Shown: piece after piece, positions 33,018 through 41,931 of the stretch
Layout: every line of letters starts with the position of its first letter
Position numbering within the stretch: position 1 is the first letter of the stretch
Assembly: GCF_005954645.2 (NCBI RefSeq)
Contig: NZ_CP040695.2
Coordinates: 3,348,001 to 3,412,000, forward strand
Length of the DNA: 64,000 nucleotides
Reading direction: 5' to 3'
Origin: Nocardioides sp. S-1144
GTDB taxonomy: Bacteria; Actinomycetota; Actinomycetes; Propionibacteriales; Nocardioidaceae
Position numbers and translations under genes: made by a program
The notes under the pieces: model-generated
Told to the model about the DNA's origin: nothing
Database searches by the model: none
Seen by the model: the letters and a program-made list of their open reading frames with translations, nothing else

Positions 33018-34604
33018 GTGGCGCACGACGCGGTCGTCGTCGGGGCCGGGCCGAACGGCCTGGTCGCCGCCAACCTGCTCGTCGACGCCGGGTGGTCGGT
33101 GCTCGTGCTCGAGGAGCAGCCGACGCCGGGCGGTGCGGTGCGCAGCGACCGCGAGCTGCACCCGGACTTCGTCCAGGACACCTTCAGCGCCTTCTACCCG
33201 CTGGCGGCGACGTCGAGGACCATCCAGGGGCTCGGGCTGGAGGCGCACGGGCTGGAGTGGGTGCACGCCCCCGCCGTGCTGGGGCACCCGACCGACGACG
33301 GCTGGGCGGTGCTGCACCGCAGCCGCGAGGACACCGCGGCGGCCCTGGCCGCCTCCCACCCCGACGACGGCGAGCGGTGGCTCGATCTGTGCCGCACCTG
33401 GGACGCGGTCGGTGGCCCGCTCGTGGACGGGCTGATCTCCCCCTTCCCGCCGGTGCGGGCGGGGGCCTCGCTGCTGACCCGCGTGCCGCGTGCCGGTGGC
33501 CTCGACCTCCTGCGCACCTTCGTGACGCCGGTGGCCGACCTGGCCCACCGCTTCTCCGGGCCGGGCGCCGGGCTGCTGCTCGCCGGCAACGCCGGCCACG
33601 CCGACCTGCCGCTGCACTCCGCGGGCTCGGGGCTGTTCGGCCTGATCATGACCATGCTCGGCCAGACGGTCGGCTTCCCGGTGCCGCGCGGCGGCGCCGG
33701 CGAGCTCACGGCGGCGCTGGTGCGCCGGTTCGAGGCGGCCGGCGGCGAGCTGCGCTGCGGCACCCGGGTCGACGCCGTCCGCGTGCGCGAGCGGCGGGCG
33801 GTCGCCGTCGAGACCGCCGGGGGTGAGCGCCACGAGGCGCGCCGCGCGGTGGTCGCGGACGTCTCGGCCCCCGCCCTGTTCAACCGGTTGCTCGACCCGG
33901 CCGACGTGCCCGCCGGGGTGACCCGCGGCATGCGCTCCTTCGGCCTCGACCCCGGCACGGTCAAGGTCGACTGGGCCCTCGACGGCCCGGTGCCCTGGAC
34001 GACGCCGCCCCCGGTCGCCCCGGGCACGGTGCACGTCGCCGACTCGGTCGACCAGATGGCCGAGGCACTCGGCGAGGTCGCGGCCCGGCGGATCCCGGCG
34101 GCGCCGTTCCTGCTGTGCGGGCAGATGACCGCGTCCGACCCGACCCGCTCCCCCGCCGGCACCGAGTCGCTGTGGGCCTACACCCACGTGCCGCAGCCCC
34201 ACCCCGGCGTCCGCGACGCCGCCGGCGACGGCCCGGACGCCGTCCGGGGCACCTGGGACCGCGACGACTGCGAGCGCTTCGCCGACCGCATCCAGGCCCG
34301 GCTCGAGCGGCACGCACCCGACCTGGCGTCGCGGATCCTGGCGCGCCGGGTGATGGGGCCCCGCGAGCTGGAGGCCCGCGACGCCAACCTGGTCGGTGGT
34401 GCCATCAACGGCGGCACCTCCCAGATCCACCAGGAGCTGTTCTTCCGGCCGGTGCCGTCGATGCGCGGCCGCCCCGAGACGGGCGTGCGCGGGCTCTACC
34501 TCGGCTCGGCCTCCGCCCACCCCGGCGGCGGCGTCCACGGCGCCCCCGGCGCGAACGCCGCCCGCGCCGCGATCTGGCACCACCGGCTGCGCCTGGGGCG
34601 CTAG
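33018..34604 (+). CDS. FAD-dependent oxidoreductase, phytoene dehydrogenase-like
   Basis: The 528-aa amine-oxidase/CrtI-superfamily flavoprotein has the FAD dinucleotide motif VVVGAGPNGLVAANLL at its N-terminus, TPGGAVRSD, and a C-terminal FAD-contact region GLYLGSASAHPGGGVHGAPG. It resembles the PYROXD2/phytoene-dehydrogenase-related group rather than true carotenoid desaturases. It starts with GTG directly after the SRPBCC stop. Substrate unknown. Confidence 0.78.
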   Translation: MAHDAVVVGAGPNGLVAANLLVDAGWSVLVLEEQPTPGGAVRSDRELHPDFVQDTFSAFYPLAATSRTIQGLGLEAHGLEWVHAPAVLGHPTDDGWAVLHRSREDTAAALAASHPDDGERWLDLCRTWDAVGGPLVDGLISPFPPVRAGASLLTRVPRAGGLDLLRTFVTPVADLAHRFSGPGAGLLLAGNAGHADLPLHSAGSGLFGLIMTMLGQTVGFPVPRGGAGELTAALVRRFEAAGGELRCGTRVDAVRVRERRAVAVETAGGERHEARRAVVADVSAPALFNRLLDPADVPAGVTRGMRSFGLDPGTVKVDWALDGPVPWTTPPPVAPGTVHVADSVDQMAEALGEVAARRIPAAPFLLCGQMTASDPTRSPAGTESLWAYTHVPQPHPGVRDAAGDGPDAVRGTWDRDDCERFADRIQARLERHAPDLASRILARRVMGPRELEARDANLVGGAINGGTSQIHQELFFRPVPSMRGRPETGVRGLYLGSASAHPGGGVHGAPGANAARAAIWHHRLRLGR

Positions 34605-35572
34605 CCCGCCCGGCCCGCCGGCGCCGGTGGCTCGGCGAACTGGCGCCGGTAGCTCGACGGCGGCACCGCGAACTGCGCCACGAAGGCCTGGCGGAAGGTG
34701 ACGGTGCTGGCGAAGCCGCAGGCACCCGCGACGCGGCCGATGCTCCAGGTGGTGGTCTCCAGCAGCACGCGGGCCTCGTCGAGGCGGCGCGAGAGCACCC
34801 AGCGGGCGGGGGTGGTGCCGGTGACGCGACGGAAGTGCCGGACGAAGCCGCGCCGGCTCATGTGGGCCTGCTCGGCGAGCCGCTCGACGGGCAGCCGCTC
34901 GTCGAGACGGGTGAGGGCCCAGGCCATCACCCGGCTCACCGGGTCGTCCTCGGCGGGTCCGGCGACCGGACGCTCGATGTACTGCGCCTGCCCGCCCTCG
35001 CGGTGCGGGGCGACCACGAGGGCGCGCGCGACCCGGGCGGCGGCGGCGGCCCCGAGGCGGGTGCGCACCAGGTGCAGGCACGCGTCGATCGAGGCGGCCG
35101 TGCCGGCCGAGGTCAGGACGTCGCCGTGGTCGACGTACAGGGCGGTGGCGTCGACGACGGTGGCCGGGTGCTGCGCGGCGAGCTGGTCGGTGGCCAGCCA
35201 GTGGGTGGCCGCGCGGCGTCCGTCGAGCAGCCCGGCCGCGGCCAGCGGGAACGCGCCCAGGCAGAGCCCCACCACGACCGCGCCCCGCGCGTGGGCGGCG
35301 ACGAGCAGGTCGCACAGCCGGGGGTCGACCGGGGCCGGCGGCGGGTGCCACGACGGGACGACGACGACGTCGGCGTCCGCGACCACCTCCGGCCCGGCGA
35401 CCGGGCCGAGCCGGTAGCCCTCGGCGGTGCGCACGGAGTCGCCGTCGAGGGCCCAGAGCGTGGTGACCCAGTCGGTGGCGGCGTGCTGCCGGCCCACCTC
35501 GCCGAAGACCAGCTCGGGGGCGGCCAGGTGGAACGTCGTCACGCCGTCGAAGGCGAGGACCGCGATCCGCAC
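34601..35572 (-). CDS. GlxA-type AraC family regulator with DJ-1/PfpI domain
   Basis: The 323-aa regulator has an N-terminal DJ-1/PfpI (class I glutamine amidotransferase-like) domain with VVGLCLGAFPLAAAG (nucleophile-elbow Cys), and a C-terminal AraC helix-turn-helix pair (LAEQAHMSRRGFVRHFRRVT; VAGACGFASTVTFRQAF). GTG 35572 has a strong AGGAGGG 4-6 nt upstream. Its stop shares the CTAG tetramer with the convergent gene stop. It is divergent from the isochorismatase-like gene and may control it. Confidence 0.87.
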   Translation of the reverse strand: MRIAVLAFDGVTTFHLAAPELVFGEVGRQHAATDWVTTLWALDGDSVRTAEGYRLGPVAGPEVVADADVVVVPSWHPPPAPVDPRLCDLLVAAHARGAVVVGLCLGAFPLAAAGLLDGRRAATHWLATDQLAAQHPATVVDATALYVDHGDVLTSAGTAASIDACLHLVRTRLGAAAAARVARALVVAPHREGGQAQYIERPVAGPAEDDPVSRVMAWALTRLDERLPVERLAEQAHMSRRGFVRHFRRVTGTTPARWVLSRRLDEARVLLETTTWSIGRVAGACGFASTVTFRQAFVAQFAVPPSSYRRQFAEPPAPAGRAG

Positions 35573-35701
35573 GCGTCCCTCCTCGGTCGTTGGCCCAGAT
35601 CCATCACAAGTATGCATCCGGGCCACTCACGGACGCCGGTGCGTCCGCGCCAGGCTGGGGGCACCGACGGTCCCGCCGTCCCCCGACACGAGGAGAACCC
35701 C

Positions 35702-36340
35702 ATGAGCAACCCCCGCCGCGCCCTCGTGGTCGTCGACGTCCAGCAGGAGTACTTCGACGGCCCGCTCACCATCCAGCACCCGCCCCGGGCCCACGCGCTG
35801 GCCCAGGTGCTCCGCGTCATCGGCGTCGCGCGGGAGCACGGACTGCCGGCCGTCGTCGTGCAGCACGCGACGGTCGAGGGCGCCCCGGCCTTCGCGCCCG
35901 GGTCCCCGGGGTTCGAGAACCACCCGGACGTCGAGGCGGCCGTCGACCCCGGCTGGAAGCGGGTCACCAAGCAGTTCGGCAGCGTCTTCGCCGGCACCGA
36001 CGTCGCCGACTGGCTGCGCGAGGTGGGCGCGGACACCATCACCGTGGTCGGGTTCATGACCAACAACTGCGACCTGGCCACCGCCGTCGAGGCCGAGGGC
36101 CTCGGGGTGGCGGTCGAGGTGCTCTCGGACGCCAGCGGCGCCATCCACCTGGCCAACTCCGCCGGCACGGTGGCCGCCCGCGACCTGCACGAGACCCTGA
36201 TGACGCTGCTCAACTCCAACTTCGCCACGGTCGCGACCACCGCGCAGTGGGAGCAGGCCGTCGCCGCCGGCACCGCCCTGGACACCGGGAGCGACCTGGG
36301 CTCCTCGGCCATGGCCGGGCGCGCGGCGTTCGACGCCTGA
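35702..36340 (+). CDS. Isochorismatase-family cysteine hydrolase
   Basis: The 212-aa alpha/beta protein has the catalytic Asp in VVDVQQEYFDG, Lys in WKRVTKQFGS and Cys in GFMTNNCDLATAVEAEGLG, forming the Asp-Lys-Cys triad of isochorismatase/nicotinamidase-type hydrolases. The amide or ether substrate is unknown. ATG 35702 follows GAGGAGAA. The divergent GlxA-type regulator is its probable controller. Confidence 0.85.
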   Translation: MSNPRRALVVVDVQQEYFDGPLTIQHPPRAHALAQVLRVIGVAREHGLPAVVVQHATVEGAPAFAPGSPGFENHPDVEAAVDPGWKRVTKQFGSVFAGTDVADWLREVGADTITVVGFMTNNCDLATAVEAEGLGVAVEVLSDASGAIHLANSAGTVAARDLHETLMTLLNSNFATVATTAQWEQAVAAGTALDTGSDLGSSAMAGRAAFDA

Positions 36341-36398
36341 GCCGGGCCGACCACCGGGCCGACCGCCAGGTCGACCGCCGGGCCGGCCGCCGGGCTCA
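36338..36398. terminator. Hairpin region joining two convergent stop codons
   Basis: Outer arms TGAGCC (36338-36343) and GGCTCA (36393-36398) contain the two convergent TGA stops. The interior holds imperfect tandem CCGGGCCGACC-like units and a GGTCGACC palindrome. This resembles the stop-embedding terminator at 16015-16053 but is less regular. Confidence 0.4.
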
Positions 36399-37250
36399 GG
36401 GCCCGCCGGTCGCCACCGGTCGGTCGAGGTTGCTCCACTGCGACCACGAGCCCGGGTAGAGCGCGACGTCGTCGTGCCCCGCGATCGCGAGCGCGGCGAC
36501 CTCGTGGGCCGCGGTCACCCCCGAGCCGCAGTACACCGCCGTCGCGACGCCCTCGCGGACGCCGAGCGCCTCGAACCGGGCGCGGAGCTCGGCGGACGGC
36601 CGGAAGGTCCCGTCGGGCAGCAGGTTGTCGGCGGTCGGCGCGCTCACCGCCCCGGGCACGTGCCCGGCCCGGGGGTCGACCGGCTCGACCTCGCCGCGGT
36701 ACCGCTCGCCGGCGCGGGCGTCGAGCAGGGTGCCGGCGTCCGCGAGCCCGGCCACGTCCTCGACGTCGAGGGTGGCCATGCCCCCGCCGGGCAGGACGAC
36801 GTCGCCGACAGCCGGGACCACCTCGTCGTCGTCGAGCGGCCGGCCGGCAGCGACCCAGGCCGGCAGTCCGCCGTCGAGAAGGCGGACGTCGGTGAACCCG
36901 GCCCACCGCAGCAGCCACCACGCCCGCGCGGCCGCGAGGTTGCCCGTGGCGTCGTAGGCGACGACGGTGCTCCCGGCGCGCACGCCCCACCGTCGTGCGG
37001 CGGCCTGCAGCCGGTCGAGCCCGGGCAGCGGGTGGCGTCCGTCGGTGGGCCGGCCGTGCGCGGCGAGCTCGGCGTCGAGCGGGACGAAGACGGCGCCGGG
37101 CAGGTGGCCGCGCCGGTAGTCGTCGTGCCCCGGCGGCCCACCCAGCGTCCAGCGCACGTCGAGGAGCACCAGGTCGAGGCGACCGGCCCGGGCGTCGTCG
37201 ACGAGCCCGACCAGCCGGTCTGCGGTGACGAGGACGTCCTGCGCGGTCAT
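36396..37250 (-). CDS. Thiosulfate/3-mercaptopyruvate sulfurtransferase
   Basis: The 284-aa protein consists of two rhodanese domains. The N-terminal domain (VLLDVRWTLGGPPG, HLPGAVFVPLD) is inactive-like. The C-terminal domain carries the active-site loop YCGSGVTAAHEVAAL with the catalytic Cys. CGSGVTA is the loop typical of 3-mercaptopyruvate sulfurtransferases. It transfers sulfane sulfur to thiols or cyanide. It sits upstream of nothing obviously related. Confidence 0.87.
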   Translation of the reverse strand: MTAQDVLVTADRLVGLVDDARAGRLDLVLLDVRWTLGGPPGHDDYRRGHLPGAVFVPLDAELAAHGRPTDGRHPLPGLDRLQAAARRWGVRAGSTVVAYDATGNLAAARAWWLLRWAGFTDVRLLDGGLPAWVAAGRPLDDDEVVPAVGDVVLPGGGMATLDVEDVAGLADAGTLLDARAGERYRGEVEPVDPRAGHVPGAVSAPTADNLLPDGTFRPSAELRARFEALGVREGVATAVYCGSGVTAAHEVAALAIAGHDDVALYPGSWSQWSNLDRPVATGGP

Positions 37251-37269
37251 CGCGCCACCGTAGACGCCG

Positions 37270-38130
37270 TCAGGACCGCTTGCGCGACACCGCGTCGAAC
37301 ACCGGTCCGACCATCCGGTCGTAGAGCCCCGGCGCGAGCCGGAAGGCGGCCACCAGGCCGTAGTTGAGGTAGGCCGTCTGCACCTCGAAGCGCCGCGAGC
37401 CGATCTGCCGCAGCACCACCCGCGCCGCCCGCTCGGGGCTGATCGTCGGCGGTGGGGCGGTGTTCACCCCGCCGGCCGCGTCGAGGGCCGAGTCGTAGAT
37501 CGGGGTGTCGACGCTGCCCGGCGTCACGTGCGAGATCCGCACGTCCGGCAGGTCGCCGTTCTCGATCTTCAGCTGGCGCGCCAGGGCGCGCACGCCCCAC
37601 TTGCTGACGACGTACGGCGTCATCTCGGGCACCGCGACCAGCCCGAGCAGCGAGCCGACGAGCACGAGGTCGCCGCGCTCCTGCCGGCGCAGCACCGGGA
37701 CGACGTGGCGGGCCACCGACGCCGAGCCGAGCAGGTTGGTGCCGACCACCTGGGCGAAGTCCTCCGCGGAGGTGTCCTCGGTGCGTCCGTAGGTCACGAC
37801 GCCGGCGCAGTGCAGCACCGCGTCGATCCGGCCGTGCCGGGCGAGCGTGTCGGCGACCACCTGCTCGACGGCCTCGTCGTCGGAGACGTCGGCCACCAGC
37901 GGTGTGGCCGAGGCCGCACCACGGGTCCGGCACTCCTCGGCGACCTCCTCCAGCACGTCGGCGCGACGGGCCACGAGCACCACGTGGTCACCGGCCTCGG
38001 CGGAGAGCAGCGCGGTGGCGCGGCCGATCCCGCTGGAGGCGCCGGTGACGACGACGACCCGTTCCTCGGGCCGGCGGCCCGGCGCGCCGAGGAGACCCGG
38101 CAGCCGCGGGAGCAGCCCGCGCGTCAGCAC
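37270..38130 (-). CDS. Short-chain dehydrogenase/reductase
   Basis: The 286-aa classical SDR has the cofactor motif VTGASSGIGRAT, HCAGVVTYG (NAG-equivalent), catalytic Ser in VGSLLG and YVVSKWG (YxxxK). GTG 38130 is chosen because GAGGGGG lies 6 nt upstream; a TTG two codons earlier is also open. A clear paralogue lies divergently at 38394, both sharing VDTPIY and a PPP segment. Substrate unknown. Confidence 0.82.
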   Translation of the reverse strand: MLTRGLLPRLPGLLGAPGRRPEERVVVVTGASSGIGRATALLSAEAGDHVVLVARRADVLEEVAEECRTRGAASATPLVADVSDDEAVEQVVADTLARHGRIDAVLHCAGVVTYGRTEDTSAEDFAQVVGTNLLGSASVARHVVPVLRRQERGDLVLVGSLLGLVAVPEMTPYVVSKWGVRALARQLKIENGDLPDVRISHVTPGSVDTPIYDSALDAAGGVNTAPPPTISPERAARVVLRQIGSRRFEVQTAYLNYGLVAAFRLAPGLYDRMVGPVFDAVSRKRS

Positions 38131-38186
38131 GAGCAACCCCCTCGGGTGAGGTCACTCGGGGCGGCGGCGCCGTTAGCGTCGAACGC

Positions 38187-38390
38187 ATGAGCATCAGCAA
38201 GGGAACCAAGGTCCACTGGAACACCTCTCAGGGGAAGACCACCGGCAGGGCCGTCGAGAAGCGGACGAAGCCCTTCCAGCACGACGGGCAGAAGTTCAAC
38301 GCGAGCGAGGACGAGCCGTACTGGATCGTCGAGTCCGAGAAGTCGGGGGCGAGCGCGGCCCACAAGGAATCCTCGCTCGAGCAGGCCTGA
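38187..38390 (+). CDS. DUF2945 (hypervirulence-associated TUDOR-domain) small protein
   Basis: The 67-aa basic protein contains GTKVHWNTSQGKTTGRAVEK and FNASEDEPYWIVES, the DUF2945/HVA1 pattern. The fold is Tudor-like and the function unknown; members recur near stress genes. TAGCGT lies seven nt before ATG 38187, suggesting leaderless translation. It lies between two SDR paralogues. Confidence 0.82.
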   Translation: MSISKGTKVHWNTSQGKTTGRAVEKRTKPFQHDGQKFNASEDEPYWIVESEKSGASAAHKESSLEQA

Positions 38391-38393
38391 GGC

Positions 38394-39320
38394 GTGGGAA
38401 CCACGCAGCCAGCAGCGCCGCGAGCGGTGCTGGTCGTCGGGGCGAGCTCCGGCATCGGGCTGGCCGTCGCGCAGCAGCTGAGCGAGCGCGGTGACCGGCT
38501 GGTGCTGTTCGCCCGCGACCAGGGCCGCCTCCGGCAGGTCGCCGACGCGCTGCCCGGCCCGGTCGAGGTGGTGGCCGGCGACGTCGCCGACGCGGACGCC
38601 GTCGAGCGGGCCGTCGCCGCGTGCGTGGCCGCCTACGGCCGGTGCGACGCGGCGATCAGCACGGCCCAGGCGATGGCCTACGGCACGGTCGAGAGCCTGC
38701 CGCCCGACGTGCTGCGCCACCTCGTCGACGTCGCCGTCGGCGGCACCGGCAACCTGGCCCGCTCGCTGCTGCCCCGCTTCCGCGAGCAGGGCGGCGGCCA
38801 CCTGGTCGTGGTCAGCTCGCTGCTCGCCGAGATCGCCGTCCCCTCGATGGGCGGCTACTGCGCCGCCAAGTGGGGCCAGCTCGGCCTGGTCCGCACGCTG
38901 CAGGCGGAGGTGCGCCGCGAGCGCGGCGTCCACGTGAGCGTCGTGCTGCCGGGGGCGGTCGACACGCCGATCTACCGCCAGGCCGCGACGTACGCCGGCC
39001 GGCTGGGCTCCGCGCCGCCGCCGGTCGTGGCTCCCGGGCGCGTGGCGCAGGCGTGCCTGCGCCGGCTCGACCGGCCCCGCCGGCTCGACCACGTGGGGCC
39101 GGCCAACCTGCCCGCCGTCGCCGCCTTCCGCACCGTGCCCGCGCTCTACGAGCGCCTGGCCGGTCCACTGGTCGACCGGGTCGTGCTGCGGGGCCCGCGC
39201 TCCGAGGACCACGCCGGCAACGTGCTGGAGCCGGTGCCGGCGGCCGAGGGGCTCCGGGGCGGCTGGACCACCGGCGGGCGGCTGCGCGGCCGTACCGGAC
39301 GAGCTCGGTGGCGTGGATGA
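38394..39320 (+). CDS. Short-chain dehydrogenase/reductase
   Basis: The 308-aa SDR is paralogous to the gene at 37270. It has VVGASSGIGLAV, Ser in VVSSLLAEIAVPSMGG and YCAAKWG (YxxxK). The usual NAG motif is replaced by STAQAMAYG, and the C-terminus carries an extra Arg/Gly-rich tail of about 40 residues. GTG 38394 follows the DUF2945 stop by 3 nt. Substrate unknown. Confidence 0.78.
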   Translation: MGTTQPAAPRAVLVVGASSGIGLAVAQQLSERGDRLVLFARDQGRLRQVADALPGPVEVVAGDVADADAVERAVAACVAAYGRCDAAISTAQAMAYGTVESLPPDVLRHLVDVAVGGTGNLARSLLPRFREQGGGHLVVVSSLLAEIAVPSMGGYCAAKWGQLGLVRTLQAEVRRERGVHVSVVLPGAVDTPIYRQAATYAGRLGSAPPPVVAPGRVAQACLRRLDRPRRLDHVGPANLPAVAAFRTVPALYERLAGPLVDRVVLRGPRSEDHAGNVLEPVPAAEGLRGGWTTGGRLRGRTGRARWRG

Positions 39321-39434
39321 GGGCACGGCCACGACGCTAGCCAGCAGCCGGGCCGGGCACGTCACCCGAAGGATTCCGAGCCGCCACCCGTCCGGGGGGC
39401 GACCGCGACGGGCGGGGCGGGCAGCATCGGGGGC

Positions 39435-39671
39435 ATGACCGACGACGCAAGCACCTCGCAGGACTCCAGCATGCTCGAAGCCGTCCAGGGCGTGGTCGAC
39501 CGCGTGAGCTCCTACCAGGACGGCGCCCCGGAGGGCACGGTCCGCCACGAGCTCCTCGCCGGCCTCGACAGCGCCGGGATCCGCCTCGAGGACGCGGAGG
39601 TCACCCGGCTCGCCGACGCGATCGAGGAGCAGCACGGCGCCGTCGACGCCGCGAGCGTCCTGGGCGGCTGA
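39435..39671 (+). CDS. Small hypothetical acidic protein
   Basis: The 78-aa protein has no recognised domain. It is acidic and predicted helical (MLEAVQGVVDRVSSYQDG; LEDAEVTRLADAIEEQHG). A GGGGG run precedes ATG 39435. It lies 114 nt after the SDR gene and 7 nt from the convergent ppk2 stop. Confidence 0.6.
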   Translation: MTDDASTSQDSSMLEAVQGVVDRVSSYQDGAPEGTVRHELLAGLDSAGIRLEDAEVTRLADAIEEQHGAVDAASVLGG

Positions 39672-39678
39672 GCCCGGC

Positions 39679-40569
39679 CTAGTCGCCGACGGCGTCGCTG
39701 CCCCGCTGCACGACCAGCGGGTCGGGGTCACCGACGACGTCGTCGTCGCGGCCCTCGTAGTCGAAGCGCGACAGGAAGTGGCGCATCGCGTTGACCCGCG
39801 CCCGCTTCTTGTCGTTGCTCTTCACCGTCGTCCACGGCGCCCACTCGGTGTCGGTGCGCCGGACCATCGCCTCCTTGGCGGCGGTGTAGTCCTCCCACTT
39901 GTCCAGCGACTCCAGGTCGATCGGTGAGAGCTTCCACTGCCGCACCGGGTCGACCTGGCGGATGATGAACCGCGTGCGCTGCTCGGACTGCGTCACCGAG
40001 AACCAGAACTTCGTCAGCGAGATCCCGCTGTCGACCAGCATCCGCTCGAACAGCGGCGCCTGGGCCATGAACTGCTCGTACTCCGGCGGCGAGGCGAACC
40101 CCATCACCCGCTCCACGCCGGCGCGGTTGTACCAGGACCGGTCGAACAGGACCATCTCGCCGGCGGTCGGGAGGTGCTGGACGTAGCGCTGGAAGTACCA
40201 CTGGTTCTGCTCGCGGTCGCTGGGCTTGCCGAGCGCCACGGTGCGCGCGTAGCGGGGGTTCAGGTGCTCCATGAAGCGCTTGATCGTGCCGCCCTTGCCG
40301 GCGGCGTCGCGACCCTCGAAGAGCAGCACGTGCTTGCTGCCGGTGTCGGCGGCCCAGCGCTGGAACTTCAGCAGCTCCACCTGCAGGCCGTACTTCGCGG
40401 CGTCGTACTCCTCGCGCGACATCCGCTCCTCGTAGGGGTAGTTCTCGCGCCAGGTGTCGACGGCGCGGCCGTCGGGATCGATGAGCACGGGGTCGTCGTC
40501 GTGGTCCTCCCCGATCGTGTGACCACCGATGTGCAGCCGGTCGATGTACTCGCGCACGTCCCTCAACAT
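39679..40569 (-). CDS. ppk2: Polyphosphate kinase 2
   Basis: The 296-aa PPK2 class enzyme uses polyphosphate to phosphorylate nucleotides (or makes polyP from GTP/ATP). It has Walker A FEGRDAAGKGGTIKR, lid-region MEHLNPRYARTVALGKP and Walker B VLFDRSWYNRAGVERVMGF. ATG 40569 has TACGGT seven nt upstream and no Shine-Dalgarno (leaderless), and homology begins at MLRDVREY. The length suits class I. PolyP metabolism fits the neighbouring stress genes. Confidence 0.9.
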   Translation of the reverse strand: MLRDVREYIDRLHIGGHTIGEDHDDDPVLIDPDGRAVDTWRENYPYEERMSREEYDAAKYGLQVELLKFQRWAADTGSKHVLLFEGRDAAGKGGTIKRFMEHLNPRYARTVALGKPSDREQNQWYFQRYVQHLPTAGEMVLFDRSWYNRAGVERVMGFASPPEYEQFMAQAPLFERMLVDSGISLTKFWFSVTQSEQRTRFIIRQVDPVRQWKLSPIDLESLDKWEDYTAAKEAMVRRTDTEWAPWTTVKSNDKKRARVNAMRHFLSRFDYEGRDDDVVGDPDPLVVQRGSDAVGD

Positions 40570-40624
40570 GGGTGGGACCGTAGCGATCCAGCATGAACAG
40601 CCGGGTTCGGGGCTACCGTGACCC

Positions 40625-41812
40625 ATGGCCGAGTCCGAGAGCGGCGCCGATGAGCCCCGACGAGGGGGGTCACCCCCGTCGGTGCACCGGGACGTCGAGG
40701 AGCGCTACCGCTCCCTGTTCGACAACAATCCGCAGGCCGTCTTCCGGCTCGACGTCGAGGGCCGGTTCACCGGTCTCAACCCGTCCGCCGGAACGATCAG
40801 CGGCTACTCCGCCGCCGACCTGGTCGGCCGGCACTTCCGCGACCTCATCGTCCACGACGACCACGACCGGGCGGCGACGGCGTTCGCCCGGGTGGTCGAG
40901 GAGGGCTCCCAGCAGGTCAACCTCACCATCCGGCGGGCCGACGGGCAGGTCGTGGACCTGTTCGTGACCGGGATCCCGTGGCGGACCGACGGCGAGACCC
41001 GGGGCGTCTACGCGGTCGCCGCCGACCTCACCAGTCGCAACGACGCGGCCCGGGAGCTCGACGCCACGCGGCGCTTCGCCACCCAGGCCGCGCGGGCCAA
41101 GACCGACTTCGTCGCCCGGATGAGCCACGAGGTCCGGACCCCGCTCACCAGCATCCTGGCGGCGGTGGAGCTGCTGGCCGCCACCGACCCGACCACCGAG
41201 CAGACCGAGCTCATCACCACCCTGCAGCGCTCCGGCGCCCGGCTGCTCACGCTCGTCGACGGCGTCCTCGACTTCGCCGACGCCGACGCCGCCAGCGCGC
41301 AGGCCACCGAGGAGTTCGACCTGCACGCGCTCATCGACGACGCCGTGGCGCTCGTGGAGAAGTCGGCGAGGCGCAAGGGCCTGCGGCTCGACCTCGACCT
41401 CGGCGCCGACGTCCCACGGCGGATCAGGAACCACCCGACCTGGACGTCGCAGATCCTGGTCAACCTGCTGAGCAACGCCGTCGAGAACACCGAGACCGGG
41501 GCCATCGAGCTCGCGGTCAGCACGACGGTGACCGCGACGTCCGACCCGGCGATCCTCTACCGCGTCTCCGACACCGGCGTCGGCATCGACCCCTCCCGCC
41601 ACGAGCAGATCTTCGAGCCCTTCAGCCGCCTGCCCGCCCCCGGGTCGCCCGGCCCCCGACGGCCCGGGCTCGGCCTCAGCATCGTCAAGCAGCTGGTCAC
41701 CGTCAGCGGCGGCACCATCGCCGTCGACAGCGCCCCCGGCCGGGGCAGCACCTTCTTCGTCCTGATGCCCACCGGCACGGCCCACGACCCCAACCCCAAC
41801 CCCCCACACTGA
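40625..41812 (+). CDS. Orphan PAS-domain histidine kinase
   Basis: The 395-aa soluble kinase has a PAS sensor (about 26-135; YRSLFDNNPQAVFRLDVEGR), HisKA with phospho-acceptor His168 in ARMSHEVRTPLTSIL, and HATPase motifs QILVNLLSNAVENT (N box), DTGVGIDP (G1) and GLGLSIVKQL (G2). There is no membrane helix and no response regulator nearby. The Pro-rich C-terminus ends at a TGA that is the first triplet of a palindrome array, so the tail may have been set by the repeat. Leaderless start (TACCGT at 40614). Confidence 0.88.
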   Translation: MAESESGADEPRRGGSPPSVHRDVEERYRSLFDNNPQAVFRLDVEGRFTGLNPSAGTISGYSAADLVGRHFRDLIVHDDHDRAATAFARVVEEGSQQVNLTIRRADGQVVDLFVTGIPWRTDGETRGVYAVAADLTSRNDAARELDATRRFATQAARAKTDFVARMSHEVRTPLTSILAAVELLAATDPTTEQTELITTLQRSGARLLTLVDGVLDFADADAASAQATEEFDLHALIDDAVALVEKSARRKGLRLDLDLGADVPRRIRNHPTWTSQILVNLLSNAVENTETGAIELAVSTTVTATSDPAILYRVSDTGVGIDPSRHEQIFEPFSRLPAPGSPGPRRPGLGLSIVKQLVTVSGGTIAVDSAPGRGSTFFVLMPTGTAHDPNPNPPH

Positions 41813-41923
41813 CCCGTCGCTGATCACTGACGGGTCACCGCGTTGGCGGCACTGACCCGTCGCTGATCACTGACGGGTCACCGCGTTGCTGGCGCTGACC
41901 CGTCGCTGATCAGCGACGGGTCA
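41810..41923. repeat. Three tandem 43-bp palindromic units
   Basis: The same 28-bp inverted repeat as at 10409-10651 occurs at 41810, 41853 and 41896, again with exact 43-bp period and 15-bp spacers (CCGCGTTGGCGGCAC, CCGCGTTGCTGGCGC). The first two carry the CT variant; the third is the perfect palindrome and lies 8 nt past the stop of the convergent minus-strand gene. The first unit supplies the TGA of the histidine kinase gene. Spacers differ from those of the first array. Confidence 0.95.
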
Positions 41924-41931
41924 GCGGGGGT

